DNA of 64,000 nt. Origin: Pseudomonas putida (lineage in GTDB: Bacteria > Pseudomonadota > Gammaproteobacteria > Pseudomonadales > Pseudomonadaceae). The notes below the pieces were generated by a model. It was not told the origin of the DNA. It saw nothing but the letters and a program-made list of their open reading frames with translations, and searched no databases. How positions within the stretch are numbered: the stretch's first letter is position 1; each line of letters begins with the position of its first letter. Positions 37,564 to 47,314 of this stretch are shown one piece after another. Location of the stretch: positions 3,180,001 through 3,244,000 of the forward strand of contig CP163498.1 of the NCBI GenBank assembly GCA_041071465.1. Direction: 5' to 3'. Both the position numbers and the translations under genes were made by a program.

Positions 37564-38643
37564 TCAATTTCCGGCTTTGATGCTGGTCCAGATCCGCGTC
37601 CTGATGCGGTCGATCTTCGCCGGCATCGCCTCCAGCGCATACAGCTTGCCCATCACCTCGTCGCTCGGGTAAATCATCGTATTACCCTTCATCGCCGGGT
37701 CCACCAGCCCGTCCGCCTTGAGGTTGCCGTTGGCGTATTGCACATGGTTGCTGATGTTGGCCATCACTTCCGGCTGCAGCAGGTAGTTCATGTAGGCATA
37801 CCCGGCCTTCTCATCCGGTGCATCGGCCGGCATGGCCACCATGTCGAACCACATCGGCGCGCCTTCCTTGGGTATCGAGTAACCCACCTTCACCCCGTTC
37901 TTCGCCTCTTCAGCCCGGTTTTTCGCCTGCAGCACATCCCCTGAGAAACCCACCACCACGCAGATATCGCCGTTGGCCAGGTCGCCGGTGTACTTCGATG
38001 AGTGGAAGTAGCTGATGTATGGCCGCACCTGCATCAACAGTGCCTTGGCCTTGTCGTAGTCGGCCGGGTTCTGGCTGTGGTGCGGCAGGCCCAGGTAGTG
38101 CAGGGCGATGGGCAGCAGTTCGGGGCCGTTGTCCAACACGGCGACGCCGCAGCTTTTCAGCTTGCTCATGTATTCGGGCTTGAAGATCAGGTCCCACGAG
38201 TCCAGTGGCGCGTTGTCGCCGAGCACAGCCTTGACCTTGTCGATGTTGTAGCCGATGCCGGTGCTGCCCCACAGGTACGGGAAGCCGTATTGGTTGCCCG
38301 GGTCGTTCACTTCCAGCGCCTTGAGCAGTACCGGGTTGAGGTTTTTCCAGTTGGGCAACTGCGACTTGTCCAGGCGCTTCAGCGCCTTGCCCTGGATTTG
38401 CCGGGCCATGAAGTGGTTGGAAGGGAACACCACGTCGTAGCCGGAGTTGCCGGTCATCAGCTTGCCGTCGAGGGTTTCGTTGCTGTCGTACACGTCGTAC
38501 GTCGGCACGATGCCGCTGGCGAGCTGGAAGTTTTTCAGCGTATCGGGAGCGACGTAGCTGGACCAGTTGTAGATCTTCACCGTTTCAGCGGCGCTGGCCA
38601 CGCTGGCGGCCAGCATCAGGGGTGCGAGAAGGAGCGTGCGCAT
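37564..38643 (-). CDS. PotF/SpuD-like polyamine-binding periplasmic protein
   Basis: 359 residues. Signal peptide ends near ASA-AET; the mature protein starts VKIYNWSSYVAP, typical of spermidine/putrescine-binding proteins (also ASGIVPTYDVYDSNETLDGKL, PYLWGSTGIGYN). No polyamine permease or ATPase gene is adjacent, so it must use a transporter elsewhere or act as a sensor. The two upstream genes encode a cupin and an amine-type FAD oxidoreductase, suggesting a small amine-use cluster. Confidence 0.88.
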   Translation of the reverse strand: MRTLLLAPLMLAASVASAAETVKIYNWSSYVAPDTLKNFQLASGIVPTYDVYDSNETLDGKLMTGNSGYDVVFPSNHFMARQIQGKALKRLDKSQLPNWKNLNPVLLKALEVNDPGNQYGFPYLWGSTGIGYNIDKVKAVLGDNAPLDSWDLIFKPEYMSKLKSCGVAVLDNGPELLPIALHYLGLPHHSQNPADYDKAKALLMQVRPYISYFHSSKYTGDLANGDICVVVGFSGDVLQAKNRAEEAKNGVKVGYSIPKEGAPMWFDMVAMPADAPDEKAGYAYMNYLLQPEVMANISNHVQYANGNLKADGLVDPAMKGNTMIYPSDEVMGKLYALEAMPAKIDRIRTRIWTSIKAGN

Positions 38644-38695
38644 GTCGGGTTTACCTTGCTTTGTCTGTTGTTATCGAAGGCAGGCGATCAGCGGA

Positions 38696-39037
38696 TCAGA
38701 AAATTAGTACGTAGGTCTTGCGCACGGTCTCCTGGATGTCCCAGATGCCGGTGCTGTTGGCCGGTAGCATCAGTGCGTCTCCGGCTTCTATGTAGAGGGT
38801 CTCGCCACCGTCGGGGGTGAAGGTGCAGCGGCCCTTGATGAAATGGCAGAACTCCTGCTGCACGATCTGCCGCCGCCAGCGCCCGGGGGTGCATTCCCAG
38901 ATGCCGGTTTCGACGCCATCGCTGCGCTCCACGCAGGTGACCGAGGCCACTGCAATGGGCTCGCCGAGCGGTACCGCGACGGGGTTGGAACTGTCCAGCA
39001 CGGCGCTGGCGGTGTTCTTGAACTGGGTGATGCTCAT
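38696..39037 (-). CDS. Small cupin-fold protein
   Basis: 113 residues, single cupin domain (CTPGRWRRQIVQQEFCHFIKGRCTFTPDGG, YIEAGDALMLPANSTGIWDI) of the cupin_3/DUF861 type. A cupin of this kind often lies beside amine or ureide catabolic genes. It has lost some metal-binding histidines (only one His is visible in the first motif), so it may be non-enzymatic. Lies between the oxidoreductase and the PotF-like gene. Confidence 0.85.
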   Translation of the reverse strand: MSITQFKNTASAVLDSSNPVAVPLGEPIAVASVTCVERSDGVETGIWECTPGRWRRQIVQQEFCHFIKGRCTFTPDGGETLYIEAGDALMLPANSTGIWDIQETVRKTYVLIF

Positions 39038-39070
39038 GACCGGTGGATCCTGTGCAGGTGATAAGGGAAG

Positions 39071-40477
39071 TCAGTGCATGAAGCCTTCCATGAAGTCCGC
39101 AAGCGAGCTGGCCAGGCGCCGCCTCCACGGCGCGCTGGCGGGGTTGGCGAGGGTCCGGTCCTCGTGGACGAAACTTTGGATGATTGCGTTGTAGCCCAAC
39201 CAACGGCAGGGCTCGGGCGGCCAGCTGGCCAGGCTGGAAAGCGGGCGGTTGTCGAGTACCCAGGGCTGTGCGGTCAGTTCGTTGTGCTGGTTGAGGATCA
39301 GCGCGGCCAGGGTGCGCCCGCCCAGGTTGGTGGCGCCCACGCCTTCGCCGCCGTAACCGCCAGCCAGGGCGATACCGCGTTGGCGGTCGCAAAGCATGTG
39401 CGGGCGGAAGCGCCGCGCCATGCCCAGATTGCCGCCCCAGGAGTGAGTGATGCGCACGTGCCTGAGCTGTGGGAACAGCTCGCCGAACAAGTAGCGACGC
39501 AGCTCGACTTCGTGCTCGTGGAGGTTGAAGTTTTCCCGCAGGCGTCCACCGAAGCGGTAACCTCCGCGGGCGCCGAACACCAGGCGGTTGTCGGCGGTGC
39601 GCTGGCCGTAGGTGACCTGGCGGCTGCTTTCGCTGAACGCTTGCCCCTGGCTCAGGCCGATCTGTGCCCAGGTGGCCTCCGGCAGCGGCTCGGTGGCCAC
39701 CAGCAGGCTCTGTACCGGCAGCTGATGTTTGCCCAACGGCGGCAGGCTGGCAGCGTAGCCTTCCACGGCGGGCACCATCCACTGGCAGCGAATCCGTGCC
39801 AGTGGCGTACGCACCTCACCCGGCTGCCAGTCGATGGCCGGGGTGTTTTCGTAGATCGGTACACCCAGCGCCTCCACTGCCCGAGCCAGGCCGCGCACCA
39901 GTTTGGCCGGCTGGATAGTCGCGGTGTGCGGGCTGTAGATGGCGCCAAACGCATTACTGACCCGCAGCTGCGCGTCCAGTTGCTCGGGGCGTAGCCAGCG
40001 GTAGTCGTCCTCGGTCATGCCCTGGCGATACAAGTCGTCGAGGTATGCGCGCAGGCTGCGCTCCTGTTCCGGGTAGCGCGCAGCGCAGTACAGCACGCCA
40101 CCTTTGCGGTAGTCGCAATCGATGCCTTCGCGTAGCAGCACGCTGTGCACTTCATCGGGAATACCGTGCAGCAGGTCGATGCTGGCACGGCGCTGTTGCG
40201 GCGACAGGGTGGCGAGCAGGCGGTCTTCGCCCAGCAGGTTACCCATCAGCCAACCACCGTTGCGCCCCGAGGCGCCAAAACCGGCGATGTTGGCGTCTAT
40301 CACGGCGATGTTCAGCTGTGGCGCCTGGCGCTTGAGGTAGTAGGCGGTCCACAAACCGGTATAGCCGGCGCCAATGATGCACACATCCGCTGTCAGCTCT
40401 TCGCGCAGGGCCGGGCGGGCGCACAATGGCTCGTCAAGCTGGTCCATCCACAGGCTTAGTGTGCGCAGGGGTTGCAT
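39071..40477 (-). CDS. FAD-dependent amine oxidoreductase, DAO/PuuB-like
   Basis: 468 residues from MQPLRTLSLWMDQ, which has a GGAG site 9 bases upstream; the ATG at 40498 has none. Rossmann FAD motif IIGAGYTGLWTAYY (about 34-47) and ASGRNGGWLMG, which resembles the PuuB/gamma-glutamylputrescine oxidase group. Predicted to oxidise a (poly)amine or amino-acid derivative. With the PotF-like protein and cupin downstream it forms the catalytic centre of the cluster. Confidence 0.85.
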   Translation of the reverse strand: MQPLRTLSLWMDQLDEPLCARPALREELTADVCIIGAGYTGLWTAYYLKRQAPQLNIAVIDANIAGFGASGRNGGWLMGNLLGEDRLLATLSPQQRRASIDLLHGIPDEVHSVLLREGIDCDYRKGGVLYCAARYPEQERSLRAYLDDLYRQGMTEDDYRWLRPEQLDAQLRVSNAFGAIYSPHTATIQPAKLVRGLARAVEALGVPIYENTPAIDWQPGEVRTPLARIRCQWMVPAVEGYAASLPPLGKHQLPVQSLLVATEPLPEATWAQIGLSQGQAFSESSRQVTYGQRTADNRLVFGARGGYRFGGRLRENFNLHEHEVELRRYLFGELFPQLRHVRITHSWGGNLGMARRFRPHMLCDRQRGIALAGGYGGEGVGATNLGGRTLAALILNQHNELTAQPWVLDNRPLSSLASWPPEPCRWLGYNAIIQSFVHEDRTLANPASAPWRRRLASSLADFMEGFMH

Positions 40478-40541
40478 CGGGTTCGGCTCCACGTCCATCG
40501 AGGTCTGTGGGCGATCCTAGTGATGTCGGTAGGCGGCTGTC

Positions 40542-41366
40542 TTACGTGCGTGCACGCAGGGAAATTTGCTTCAGGTAGGCCTTGGGCGTGAGCCCGGTGT
40601 GTTCACGGAAGCACTTGTAGAACGCTGACAGCGAGTTGAAGCCGGCGCTGAACGCCAGCTCGTCGATCGTCGCCTCGACGCGGTCGTCGTCGAGGCTGGC
40701 CATCAGGTGCTGCAGGCGGGCCTGGTTGACGTAGCGGTAGAAGCTTTGCCCCAGCACTTGGTTCAGCAGGTAGGAGATTTGGTTGCGGCTATAGCCACTG
40801 GCGTCGGCCACTTGCTGCAGGTCCAGCTCCGGGTCCAGGTAGGGGCGCTGGCGCTGGAAGTAGTGCTCCAGGTCCTGGGCCATGGTCGACAACTGCCGGG
40901 GTGACAGGCCCAGGCGGCTGGTGGCCGGGCGTGGGCCGCTGCCGGCGTGGCCGCTGCCGTTCTGGCGAACAAGCGTGGCGTATTCGTTGACCCGCCAGAT
41001 CAGCCCGTCTTTGACGGTGATGGCTTCGCTGGACTGGAACGCCACCAGGCCGTCGCCGCCCTGGACTGTGACCTGGTACTGGATGAACGCGGTGCAGCCA
41101 TCGACGCGGATGCGGTCGCTGTGGACGATGTCTTCGCCGGCTTCGTGGGGCAGGCAGGCGCGTACGTAGTCGCGCAGCGCCTGGTAGCCGAGCACGCGGT
41201 TCTGGAAGAAGTCGTGGTACTGGATGTCGGGGTGGTACAGCGCGATGACGCCGTCGAGGTCGCGGTGCTTCCAGCACAGGTGGTAGCGCAGCACGGTGTC
41301 GGCGGTGAGCGGGGTTTGCTCGGGGCCGTCAGGAAGGGCGGTGGCGGTCATTGGGAGATAGTGCAT
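40542..41366 (-). CDS. AraC-family regulator with an N-terminal SnoaL/NTF2-like domain
   Basis: 274 residues. N-terminal NTF2/SnoaL-like alpha-beta domain (about 15-145: YHLCWKHRDLDGVIALYHPDIQYHDFF, VNEYATLV) and C-terminal AraC-type double helix-turn-helix (about 175-270: QQVADASGYSRNQISYLLNQ, IDELAFSAGFNSLSAFYKCFREHTGLTPKAY). The NTF2-like fold is an uncommon ligand pocket for AraC proteins. Lies directly upstream of the oxidoreductase-cupin-PotF genes, so it probably controls them. Confidence 0.88.
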   Translation of the reverse strand: MHYLPMTATALPDGPEQTPLTADTVLRYHLCWKHRDLDGVIALYHPDIQYHDFFQNRVLGYQALRDYVRACLPHEAGEDIVHSDRIRVDGCTAFIQYQVTVQGGDGLVAFQSSEAITVKDGLIWRVNEYATLVRQNGSGHAGSGPRPATSRLGLSPRQLSTMAQDLEHYFQRQRPYLDPELDLQQVADASGYSRNQISYLLNQVLGQSFYRYVNQARLQHLMASLDDDRVEATIDELAFSAGFNSLSAFYKCFREHTGLTPKAYLKQISLRART

Positions 41367-41524
41367 TGCAGAACACCCAGGTGCAAGGGTGTGGATCCTG
41401 CATATTGCACGGTTCGCTCAAGCGGCCTTTGGAGTAAACCGTTGATTCATATGGATGTAATTTTTTGATACAGCTGGCATGAGGGCTGCACCTTTCTTGT
41501 CACCATCGAACAAGGAGAAAGGCC

Positions 41525-41599
41525 ATGCGCTCGATACTGCTTTGGATGATTGGGGTGCCGATTCCGGTGATCATTCTGATCTGGTTCTTCATGCATTGA
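41525..41599 (+). CDS. 24-residue hydrophobic membrane microprotein
   Basis: ATG at 41525 follows a strong AAGGAGAAAGGCC ribosome site. The product (MRSILLWMIGVPIPVI and a hydrophobic, aromatic tail ending FFMH) is one transmembrane helix broken by a Pro-Ile-Pro. Similar very short membrane proteins occur in many proteobacteria, but I cannot name its role. It lies alone between the AraC-type regulator and the dpp operon, with a hairpin following. Confidence 0.72.
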   Translation: MRSILLWMIGVPIPVIILIWFFMH

Positions 41600-41603
41600 G
41601 AAC

Positions 41604-41626
41604 CTGGGGCCGCAAAGCGGCCCCAG
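41604..41626. terminator. Hairpin after the microprotein / dppF
   Basis: Perfect 10-base stem CTGGGGCCGC / GCGGCCCCAG with loop AAA, between the microprotein stop and the dppF stop. No clear T-run on either side, so termination may be weak. Confidence 0.6.
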
Positions 41627-41637
41627 CTATCTAAAGG

Positions 41638-42606
41638 CTAAAGGAACTGCTCGGCATAGTGACAAGCCACCTGCCGCGTACTCACCTGCCGCAACGCCGG
41701 CACCTCTTTGGCACACCGTTCCGTCGCATACGGGCAACGTTTGTGAAATGCACACCCATCCGGCGGGTTCAGCGGGTTGGGCAGCTCCCCGACAATGCGG
41801 ATCTTCGGCTTCAGCGGGTCGGGATGAATGGCCGGTGTCGCCGACAGCAGCGCCTGGGTATAGGGATGCAGCGGCTTCTCGTAGATATCCTCTTTAGGCC
41901 CCATTTCCGCCGGCCGCCCCAGGTACATCACCAGTACCTGGTCTGCCACATGCCGTACCACCGCCAGGTTATGCGAGATGAACACGTAGGCGGTGTTGAA
42001 CTCTTTTTGCAAGTCCATGAACAGGTTCAGCACCTGCGCCTGGATCGACACGTCCAGCGCCGAGGTCGGTTCGTCCGCTACCAGCACCTTGGGTTGCAGC
42101 ATCATCGCCCGCGCCAGGGCGATACGCTGGCGCTGGCCGCCAGAGAACATGTGCGGGTAACGCTGGTAGTGCTCGGGGCGCAGGCCAACCTGTTCCATCA
42201 TCTTCTGCACCTTGTCGCGGCGCTCGGCTTTGCTCAGCGAGGTGTTGATCAACAGTGGCTCGGCCAGCTGGTCACCAATCTTTTGCCGTGGGTTGAGCGA
42301 GGCGTAGGGGCTCTGGAACACCATCTGCACATCGCGGCGCAGTTGCTTGCGCTCAGCCTTGCTGGCGCCTTTCACTTCGGTGCCATCAATTTGCAGTGAG
42401 CCGGACGATGGCTCTTCGATCAAGGTCAGGGCGCGTGCCAGGGTCGACTTGCCACAGCCGGACTCGCCGACCACGGCCAGAGTCTTGCCCGCCTCCAGTT
42501 CGAACGACACGCCATTCAGCGCACGGACCAGCGCGTGGCCCTTGAACAGCCCGCGGGAGACTTCGTAATGCCGGGTAAGCTCCCGGGCGGATAGAACGAC
42601 GGCCAT
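41638..42606 (-). CDS. dppF: Dipeptide ABC transporter ATPase DppF
   Basis: 322 residues from [17 protein letters not shown]. The ATG overlaps the dppD stop in TAATG and has an AGGAGGTG site; an upstream in-frame start inside dppD is rejected. Walker A GESGCGKST, signature FSGGQRQR, Walker B VLVADEP and the C-terminal OppF-like cysteine region (CAFHKRCPYATERC). Last gene of dppBCDF. Confidence 0.95.
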   Translation of the reverse strand: MAVVLSARELTRHYEVSRGLFKGHALVRALNGVSFELEAGKTLAVVGESGCGKSTLARALTLIEEPSSGSLQIDGTEVKGASKAERKQLRRDVQMVFQSPYASLNPRQKIGDQLAEPLLINTSLSKAERRDKVQKMMEQVGLRPEHYQRYPHMFSGGQRQRIALARAMMLQPKVLVADEPTSALDVSIQAQVLNLFMDLQKEFNTAYVFISHNLAVVRHVADQVLVMYLGRPAEMGPKEDIYEKPLHPYTQALLSATPAIHPDPLKPKIRIVGELPNPLNPPDGCAFHKRCPYATERCAKEVPALRQVSTRQVACHYAEQFL

Positions 42607-43574
42607 TACGCCACCTCCTGGTTCAGCGGGTAGAAGCAACGCACCAGGCTATGGGCCTGTGGGTCGAGAGGCGGGCGCTGGCGCCGGCATGTGTCCTGCA
42701 CGTACGGGCAACGCGGCGACAGCAGGCAGCCGACAGGGCGGTCGTAGCGCCCAGGGACAATGCCAGGCAGGGTGGCCAGGCGTTCGGCGCCGATGCTGTG
42801 CTCGGGGATTGCTGCCAGCAAGGCTTCGCTGTACGGGTGGGCGGGCACGTCGAACAGCTCCGGCACCTGGCCCACTTCCACGGCTTGGCCGGCGTACATC
42901 ACGCACACCCGCCTGGCGGTTTCGGCGACCACGGCAAGGTCGTGGGTGATCAGGATGAGCGCCATGTTGCGCTCTTTCTGCAGGTTGACCAGCAGCTCCA
43001 TGATCTGCGCCTGGATGGTCACGTCCAGCGCGGTGGTCGGTTCGTCGGCGATCAACAGCTTGGGCTCGCCGGCAATCGCCATGGCTATCGCCACACGCTG
43101 GCTCATGCCGCCGGACAGTTGGTGCGGGTAAGCATCCAGGCGACTTTCTGCAGCCGGGATCTCGACTTTTTTCAACAGTTCGAGGGCACGCTGGCGCGCG
43201 GCCTTGCCCTTCAGGCCCAGGTGCTGGCGCAGCACTTCTTCGATCTGGAAACCCACGGTATAGCTGGGGTTGAGTGCGGTCATCGGGTCCTGGAAGACCA
43301 TGGCGATATCCTTGCCAACCACTTTGCGTCGTTGCCGGCCGCTGAGCTTGAGCATGTCCGTGCCATCGAAGGTGAGGGCGTCGGCGGTAATACGCCCAGG
43401 GGCTTCGATCAGGCCCATCAAGGCCATCATGGTGACCGATTTGCCCGAGCCGGACTCGCCGACGATGGCCAGGATTTCGCCGGCCTCCACCGCCAGGTCC
43501 AGGCCGTCGACGACCGGTACCGCATTGGCGTCGCCGAAGCGCACGTTGAGGTTGTTGATCTGCAACAGTGACAT
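42606..43574 (-). CDS. dppD: Dipeptide ABC transporter ATPase DppD
   Basis: 322 residues from [13 protein letters not shown], preceded by AGGAG. Walker [10 protein letters not shown], signature LSGGMSQR and Walker B LLIADEP, with the cysteine-containing C-terminal segment ([14 protein letters not shown]) found in OppD/DppD. Partner of DppF; stop and start overlap by one base. Confidence 0.95.
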   Translation of the reverse strand: MSLLQINNLNVRFGDANAVPVVDGLDLAVEAGEILAIVGESGSGKSVTMMALMGLIEAPGRITADALTFDGTDMLKLSGRQRRKVVGKDIAMVFQDPMTALNPSYTVGFQIEEVLRQHLGLKGKAARQRALELLKKVEIPAAESRLDAYPHQLSGGMSQRVAIAMAIAGEPKLLIADEPTTALDVTIQAQIMELLVNLQKERNMALILITHDLAVVAETARRVCVMYAGQAVEVGQVPELFDVPAHPYSEALLAAIPEHSIGAERLATLPGIVPGRYDRPVGCLLSPRCPYVQDTCRRQRPPLDPQAHSLVRCFYPLNQEVA

Positions 43575-43584
43575 GGCGTTCTCC

Positions 43585-44511
43585 TCAGGCGGCGTTCTTG
43601 AGTTTAGGGTCCAGCGCATCGCGCAGCCCGTCGCCCATCAGGTTGATTGCCAGCACACTGAGCAGAATGGTCAGGCCGGGCAGGCTGACCACCCACCAGG
43701 CACGCTCGATGTAGTCTCGGGCCGAAGCCAGCATGGTGCCCCACTCGGGGGTTGGCGGTTGTACGCCGAGGCCAAGAAAGCCCAGCGCGGCGGCGTCGAG
43801 GATGGCCGAGGAAAAACTGAGGGTGGCCTGCACGATCAGTGGCGCCATGCAGTTGGGCAGCACGGTGACGAACATCAGCCGTGGCAGGCTGGCACCGGCC
43901 AGGCGTGCGGCGGTGACGTAGTCGCGGTTCAGCTCGCCCATCACGGCGGCGCGGGTCAGGCGCACGTAGGAGGGCAGGGACACGATGGCGATGGCGATCA
44001 CCGTATTGATCAGGCCAGGGCCGAGGATAGCGACGATGGCCACCGCCAGCAGCAGCGACGGCAACGCCAGCATCACATCCATCAGGCGCATGATCGATGG
44101 GCCGAGCAGTTGCGGGAAGAAACCGGCCAGCAGGCCGAGGAAAATGCCAGGGATCAGCGACATCACGACCGACGACAGGCCGATCAGCAGCGACAACCGT
44201 GCACCCTGAATCAGCCGCGAAAGCAGGTCGCGGCCAAGTTCGTCGGTGCCGAGGATGAACTGCCAGGTGCCGCCTTCCAGCCACACCGGCGGGGTCAGCA
44301 GGAAATCGCGGTACTGCTCGCTCGGGTCATGCGGGGCGACCCACGGCGCGAACAGGGCGCAGAACACCACCAGGCACATGAAGGCCAGGCCCATCACCGC
44401 GCCCTTGTTGCGCGCGAAGGCTTGCCAGAATTCTTTGTACGGCGAGGGGTAGAGCAGGCTCTGGTCCACCGGGCTGGCCGGCGACACGGATTTTGCAATC
44501 GGGCTAGTCAT
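43585..44511 (-). CDS. dppC: Dipeptide ABC transporter permease DppC
   Basis: 308 residues with an N-terminal OppC extension ([22 protein letters not shown]) and about six transmembrane segments. The binding-protein-dependent permease motif is [16 protein letters not shown]. Ten bases separate it from dppB and from dppD. Confidence 0.94.
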   Translation of the reverse strand: MTSPIAKSVSPASPVDQSLLYPSPYKEFWQAFARNKGAVMGLAFMCLVVFCALFAPWVAPHDPSEQYRDFLLTPPVWLEGGTWQFILGTDELGRDLLSRLIQGARLSLLIGLSSVVMSLIPGIFLGLLAGFFPQLLGPSIMRLMDVMLALPSLLLAVAIVAILGPGLINTVIAIAIVSLPSYVRLTRAAVMGELNRDYVTAARLAGASLPRLMFVTVLPNCMAPLIVQATLSFSSAILDAAALGFLGLGVQPPTPEWGTMLASARDYIERAWWVVSLPGLTILLSVLAINLMGDGLRDALDPKLKNAA

Positions 44512-44521
44512 GGCAAGGGCC

Positions 44522-45532
44522 TCAGCGCTGATGACGGATGCGTGGGTTGGCCAGGCCGTAGAGGATGTCTACGACGAAGTTGACCAGAATCACCAGGCAG
44601 GCGATCAACAGGATGCCGTTCTGGACCACGGGGTAGTCACGGGCACCGATGGCTTCGATCAGCCACTTGCCGATGCCCGGCCAGGAAAAGATGGTTTCGG
44701 TCAGTACCGCACCGGCCAGCAGCGTGCCGACCTGCAGGCCGAATACGGTCAGCACCGGGATCAGGGCGTTGCGCAGGCCGTGCACGAACACCACGCGGGC
44801 TGGCGAAAGGCCTTTGGCGCGTGCGGTACGGATGTAGTCTTCGCGCAGCACTTCGAGCATCGACGAGCGGGTCATGCGGGCGATCACCGCCAGCGGGATG
44901 GTGCCGAGCACGATGGCCGGCAGAATCAGGTGCATCACCGCGTCCTTGAACGCACCTTCTTCGTCGCTGAGCAAGGTATCGATCAGCATGAAGCCAGTCT
45001 TCGGCTCGATGTCGTAGAGCAGGTCGATGCGCCCGGACACCGGCGTCCAGCCCAGGCTCACCGAGAAGAACATGATCAGGATAAGGCCCCACCAGAAAAT
45101 TGGCATCGAATAGCCGGCCAGTGAAATGCCCATTACACCGTGGTCGAACAGCGAACCGCGCTTGAGTGCGGCGATCACCCCGGCCAGCAGGCCGACAATG
45201 CCGGCGAATAGCAAAGCGGCGAAGGCCAGCTCCAGGGTGGCTGGGAACAGGGTGAGAAACTCGTTCCACACACTTTCGCGGGTGCGCAGCGATTCGCCGA
45301 GGTCACCTTGGGCCAGCTTGCCGATGTAGTCCAGGTACTGGACCGGCAGTGGCTTGTTCAGGCCCAGGCGCTCCATGGCCTGGGCATGCATTTCGGGGTC
45401 GACCCTGCGCTCGCCCATCATCACTTCCACCGGGTCGCCGGGGATCAGGCGTATGAGCGCGAAGGTCAGCAAGGTGATGCCGAAAAAGGTCGGTATCAGC
45501 AGGCCAAGGCGCCGGGCAATAAAACTCAACAT
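44522..45532 (-). CDS. dppB: Dipeptide ABC transporter permease DppB
   Basis: 336 residues. Typical OppB/DppB start MLSFIARRLGLLIPTFFG and LIRLIPGDPVEVMMGER, then several transmembrane spans and the EAA-type loop IRTARAKGLSPARVVF. First of the four transport-core genes; dppA-type genes lie upstream. Confidence 0.94.
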   Translation of the reverse strand: MLSFIARRLGLLIPTFFGITLLTFALIRLIPGDPVEVMMGERRVDPEMHAQAMERLGLNKPLPVQYLDYIGKLAQGDLGESLRTRESVWNEFLTLFPATLELAFAALLFAGIVGLLAGVIAALKRGSLFDHGVMGISLAGYSMPIFWWGLILIMFFSVSLGWTPVSGRIDLLYDIEPKTGFMLIDTLLSDEEGAFKDAVMHLILPAIVLGTIPLAVIARMTRSSMLEVLREDYIRTARAKGLSPARVVFVHGLRNALIPVLTVFGLQVGTLLAGAVLTETIFSWPGIGKWLIEAIGARDYPVVQNGILLIACLVILVNFVVDILYGLANPRIRHQR

Positions 45533-45625
45533 TGTCGGGGTCTTACCTCATCAGGCCGTGGGGCGATCAGCCCGGTACGGCAGTGCCGCCGGTGCCCGTG
45601 TGGGTTGCCGGCGGTCGTTGTTGTT

Positions 45626-47236
45626 CTACTTCACCTTGGTGGTGGCGAAGTTGTTGTTGGTCAGAGGGCTGATCACGTAGCCCTCAACGTTGTCACGCAT
45701 GGCGGTGAACATCTTCGGATGGGCCATGCTGATCCAGGGTTGGTCGTCATCGTACACCTTCAATGCCTCGCTATAGAGCCTTGCACGTTCGTCGTTGTCG
45801 ATCACCTCGCGGGCGCGGGTAATCAGTTCCTGGAATTTCGAGTTGCACCAGCGGGCGTAGTTCTCGCCGGTTTTGGCCGCGTCACAGCTGAGCAGCGGGG
45901 TAAGGAAGTTATCCGGGTCACCGTTGTCGCCTGCCCAGCCGGTGGACACCAGGTCCGCTTCGCCCTTCTTGGCGCGGCGCAGCATTTCCGCCCACTCCAT
46001 CACGCGGACATCCAGCTTCAGCCCGATCTGTTTCAGGTCGGCCTGTAACATCTCGGCGGACAGGCGCGGATTAGGGTTGGTCATGCCGCCACCGTTGCGG
46101 GTGAACAGCGTGATCACCGTGCCTTCCGGAACGCCAGCTTCCTTGAGCAGGGCGCGTGCTTTGTCGAGGTCGCGCGGCGGGTTCTTGTTACTGGTGTTGT
46201 AACCGATCATGGTCGGCGGGTATGGATTGACGCCCACCAGCGCGTTGCCCTTGCCAAACAGCTGATCGACGTGGGTCTGGCGATCGAAGGCCATGTTGAT
46301 GGCTTTGCGCACGCGCACATCGCTCAGGTATGGGTGCTCGGTATTCATGGCGATGTAACCGGTGACCAGCGCTTCGATCTCGGCCACCTTGAGCTTGGGG
46401 TCAGCCTTGATCGACGGCACATCATCCGGTTTGGGGTAGAGCGCGACCTGGCATTCGTTGGCGCGTAGCTTTTGCAGTCGTACGTTGCTATCGGTAGCGA
46501 TGGCGAAGACCAGGGCATCGGCGGGTGGTTTGCCGCGGAAGTATTCGGGATTCGGTTTGAAACGGACCTGTGCATCCTTGTTGTAGCGCTGGAAGATGAA
46601 CGGCCCAGTGCCGATCGGCTTGCTGTTCAGCTCGGCCGTTTTGCCAGCTTCGAGCAACTTGTCGCCGTACTCGGCGGAATAGATCGAGGTGAAGCCCATT
46701 GCCATGTCATGCAGGAACGGGGCTTCCGGGCGGGTGAGGGTGATCACCACGGTGTTGTCGTCGCTCTTGCTCACCGACTTGAGCAGTTCCTTGAAGGCCA
46801 TGCTTTCAAAGTAGGGATAGCCCACGCTGGTCTTGTCATGCCATGGGTGATTCGGGTCAAGCTGGCGATTCAGGCTCCACAGCACATCGTCGGCATTGAA
46901 TTCGCGAGTTGGCTTGAAGTAGTCGGTGGTGTGGAACTTCACCCCGTGACGCAGGTGGAAGGTGTAGGTCAGGCCGTCTGGCGAAATGTCCCAGCGTTCG
47001 GCCAGTGCCGGCTGGATGTCGGTGGTGCCGGGCTTGAAATCGACCAGGCGGTTGAACACGGTTTCGGACGATGCGTCGAAAGTGACCGCCGTGGTGTACT
47101 GAACAACGTCGAACCCTTCCGGGCTGGCCTCGGTACACACCACCAGTGGTTTGGCGGCCAGTTGCGTGGTGCTGCCCAGCACCAGGGCGGCCAGGGCCAG
47201 GCGTAGCGGTAGCGATTTCATGAAAGCTCTCTGCAT
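45626..47236 (-). CDS. Dipeptide-binding protein DppA paralog 1
   Basis: 536 residues from MQRAFMKSLPLRLAL, which has a GGGAG site 10 bases upstream; starting at the next ATG (47221) would give 531. Signal peptide ends near LAA-KPL. Family-5 solute-binding protein (CTEASPEGFDVVQYTTAVTF, VKFHTTDYFKPTREFNADDV). Nearest dppB, so it is the likely main partner. Same family as the genes at 48924 and 50664 but clearly diverged from them. Confidence 0.9.
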   Translation of the reverse strand: MQRAFMKSLPLRLALAALVLGSTTQLAAKPLVVCTEASPEGFDVVQYTTAVTFDASSETVFNRLVDFKPGTTDIQPALAERWDISPDGLTYTFHLRHGVKFHTTDYFKPTREFNADDVLWSLNRQLDPNHPWHDKTSVGYPYFESMAFKELLKSVSKSDDNTVVITLTRPEAPFLHDMAMGFTSIYSAEYGDKLLEAGKTAELNSKPIGTGPFIFQRYNKDAQVRFKPNPEYFRGKPPADALVFAIATDSNVRLQKLRANECQVALYPKPDDVPSIKADPKLKVAEIEALVTGYIAMNTEHPYLSDVRVRKAINMAFDRQTHVDQLFGKGNALVGVNPYPPTMIGYNTSNKNPPRDLDKARALLKEAGVPEGTVITLFTRNGGGMTNPNPRLSAEMLQADLKQIGLKLDVRVMEWAEMLRRAKKGEADLVSTGWAGDNGDPDNFLTPLLSCDAAKTGENYARWCNSKFQELITRAREVIDNDERARLYSEALKVYDDDQPWISMAHPKMFTAMRDNVEGYVISPLTNNNFATTKVK

Positions 47237-47314
47237 GGGTTGAAGGCTCCCTGCTTGCATTGATTCCAGCGTAGTCGCCACGGCCCGCTGCGAAGTGGGC
47301 CGTGGCGCCGGCGG

